Below are positions 6,388-6,409 of a stretch of 6,409 nt of DNA, piece by piece. The notes under the pieces are model-generated. The model ran no database searches. It saw only the letters and a list, made by a program, of their open reading frames with translations, and was not told where the DNA came from. The first letter of the stretch is position 1. Each line of letters opens with the position of its first letter. The stretch comes from an uncultured Lachnospiraceae bacterium (lineage in GTDB: Bacteria; Bacillota; Clostridia; Lachnospirales; Lachnospiraceae), in assembly GCA_910585255.1 (NCBI GenBank), contig CAJUEI010000204.1:1-6409 (forward strand), in the 5' to 3' direction. A program made the translations under genes and the position numbers.

Positions 6388-6409
6388 TTTCAGTGGGAGT
6401 GCAGACTCC

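Overview
The window looks like a piece of a Clostridia chromosome, most likely Lachnospiraceae. The evidence is a moderate-to-low GC content, strong AGGAGG-type ribosome binding sites, a consensus vegetative promoter, formate-tetrahydrofolate ligase typical of anaerobic Firmicutes, and an arginyl-tRNA synthetase of the type I associate with that family. The genus cannot be fixed from the sequence alone.

Layout. Positions 1-491 hold no protein gene. They contain two tandem 66-bp repeats (1-132), then a large nested inverted repeat (about 142-378) that folds as a long two-part stem capped by several smaller hairpins. A short hairpin with a T-run (378-400) follows, and then a near-consensus sigma-A promoter (409-437). 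Three genes follow on the + strand: fhs (492-2162), argS (2240-4024) and a beta-lactamase-fold serine hydrolase (4054-5517). Gaps are 77 and 29 nt with no terminator between them, so one transcript is likely. A hairpin terminator at 5522-5546 closes this unit. Facing it on the - strand is a two-gene module, a 76-aa putative antitoxin (5961-6191) overlapping a 140-aa PIN-domain protein (5555-5977) by 17 nt. The window ends with an AT-rich gap and a nested inverted repeat (6330-6387).

How the parts work together. fhs makes 10-formyl-tetrahydrofolate for purine synthesis and one-carbon metabolism, and argS charges tRNA-Arg. The serine hydrolase has no obvious metabolic tie to either and probably just shares their transcript. 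The PIN pair looks like a self-contained type II toxin-antitoxin module.

The most interesting object is the structured element at 142-378. Its outer and inner stems keep the same pairing register across a symmetric 10 x 10 internal loop. It is followed by its own weak terminator, and fhs has a separate promoter just downstream. This suggests a free-standing structured RNA, not a riboswitch, and I could not match it to any RNA family I know.
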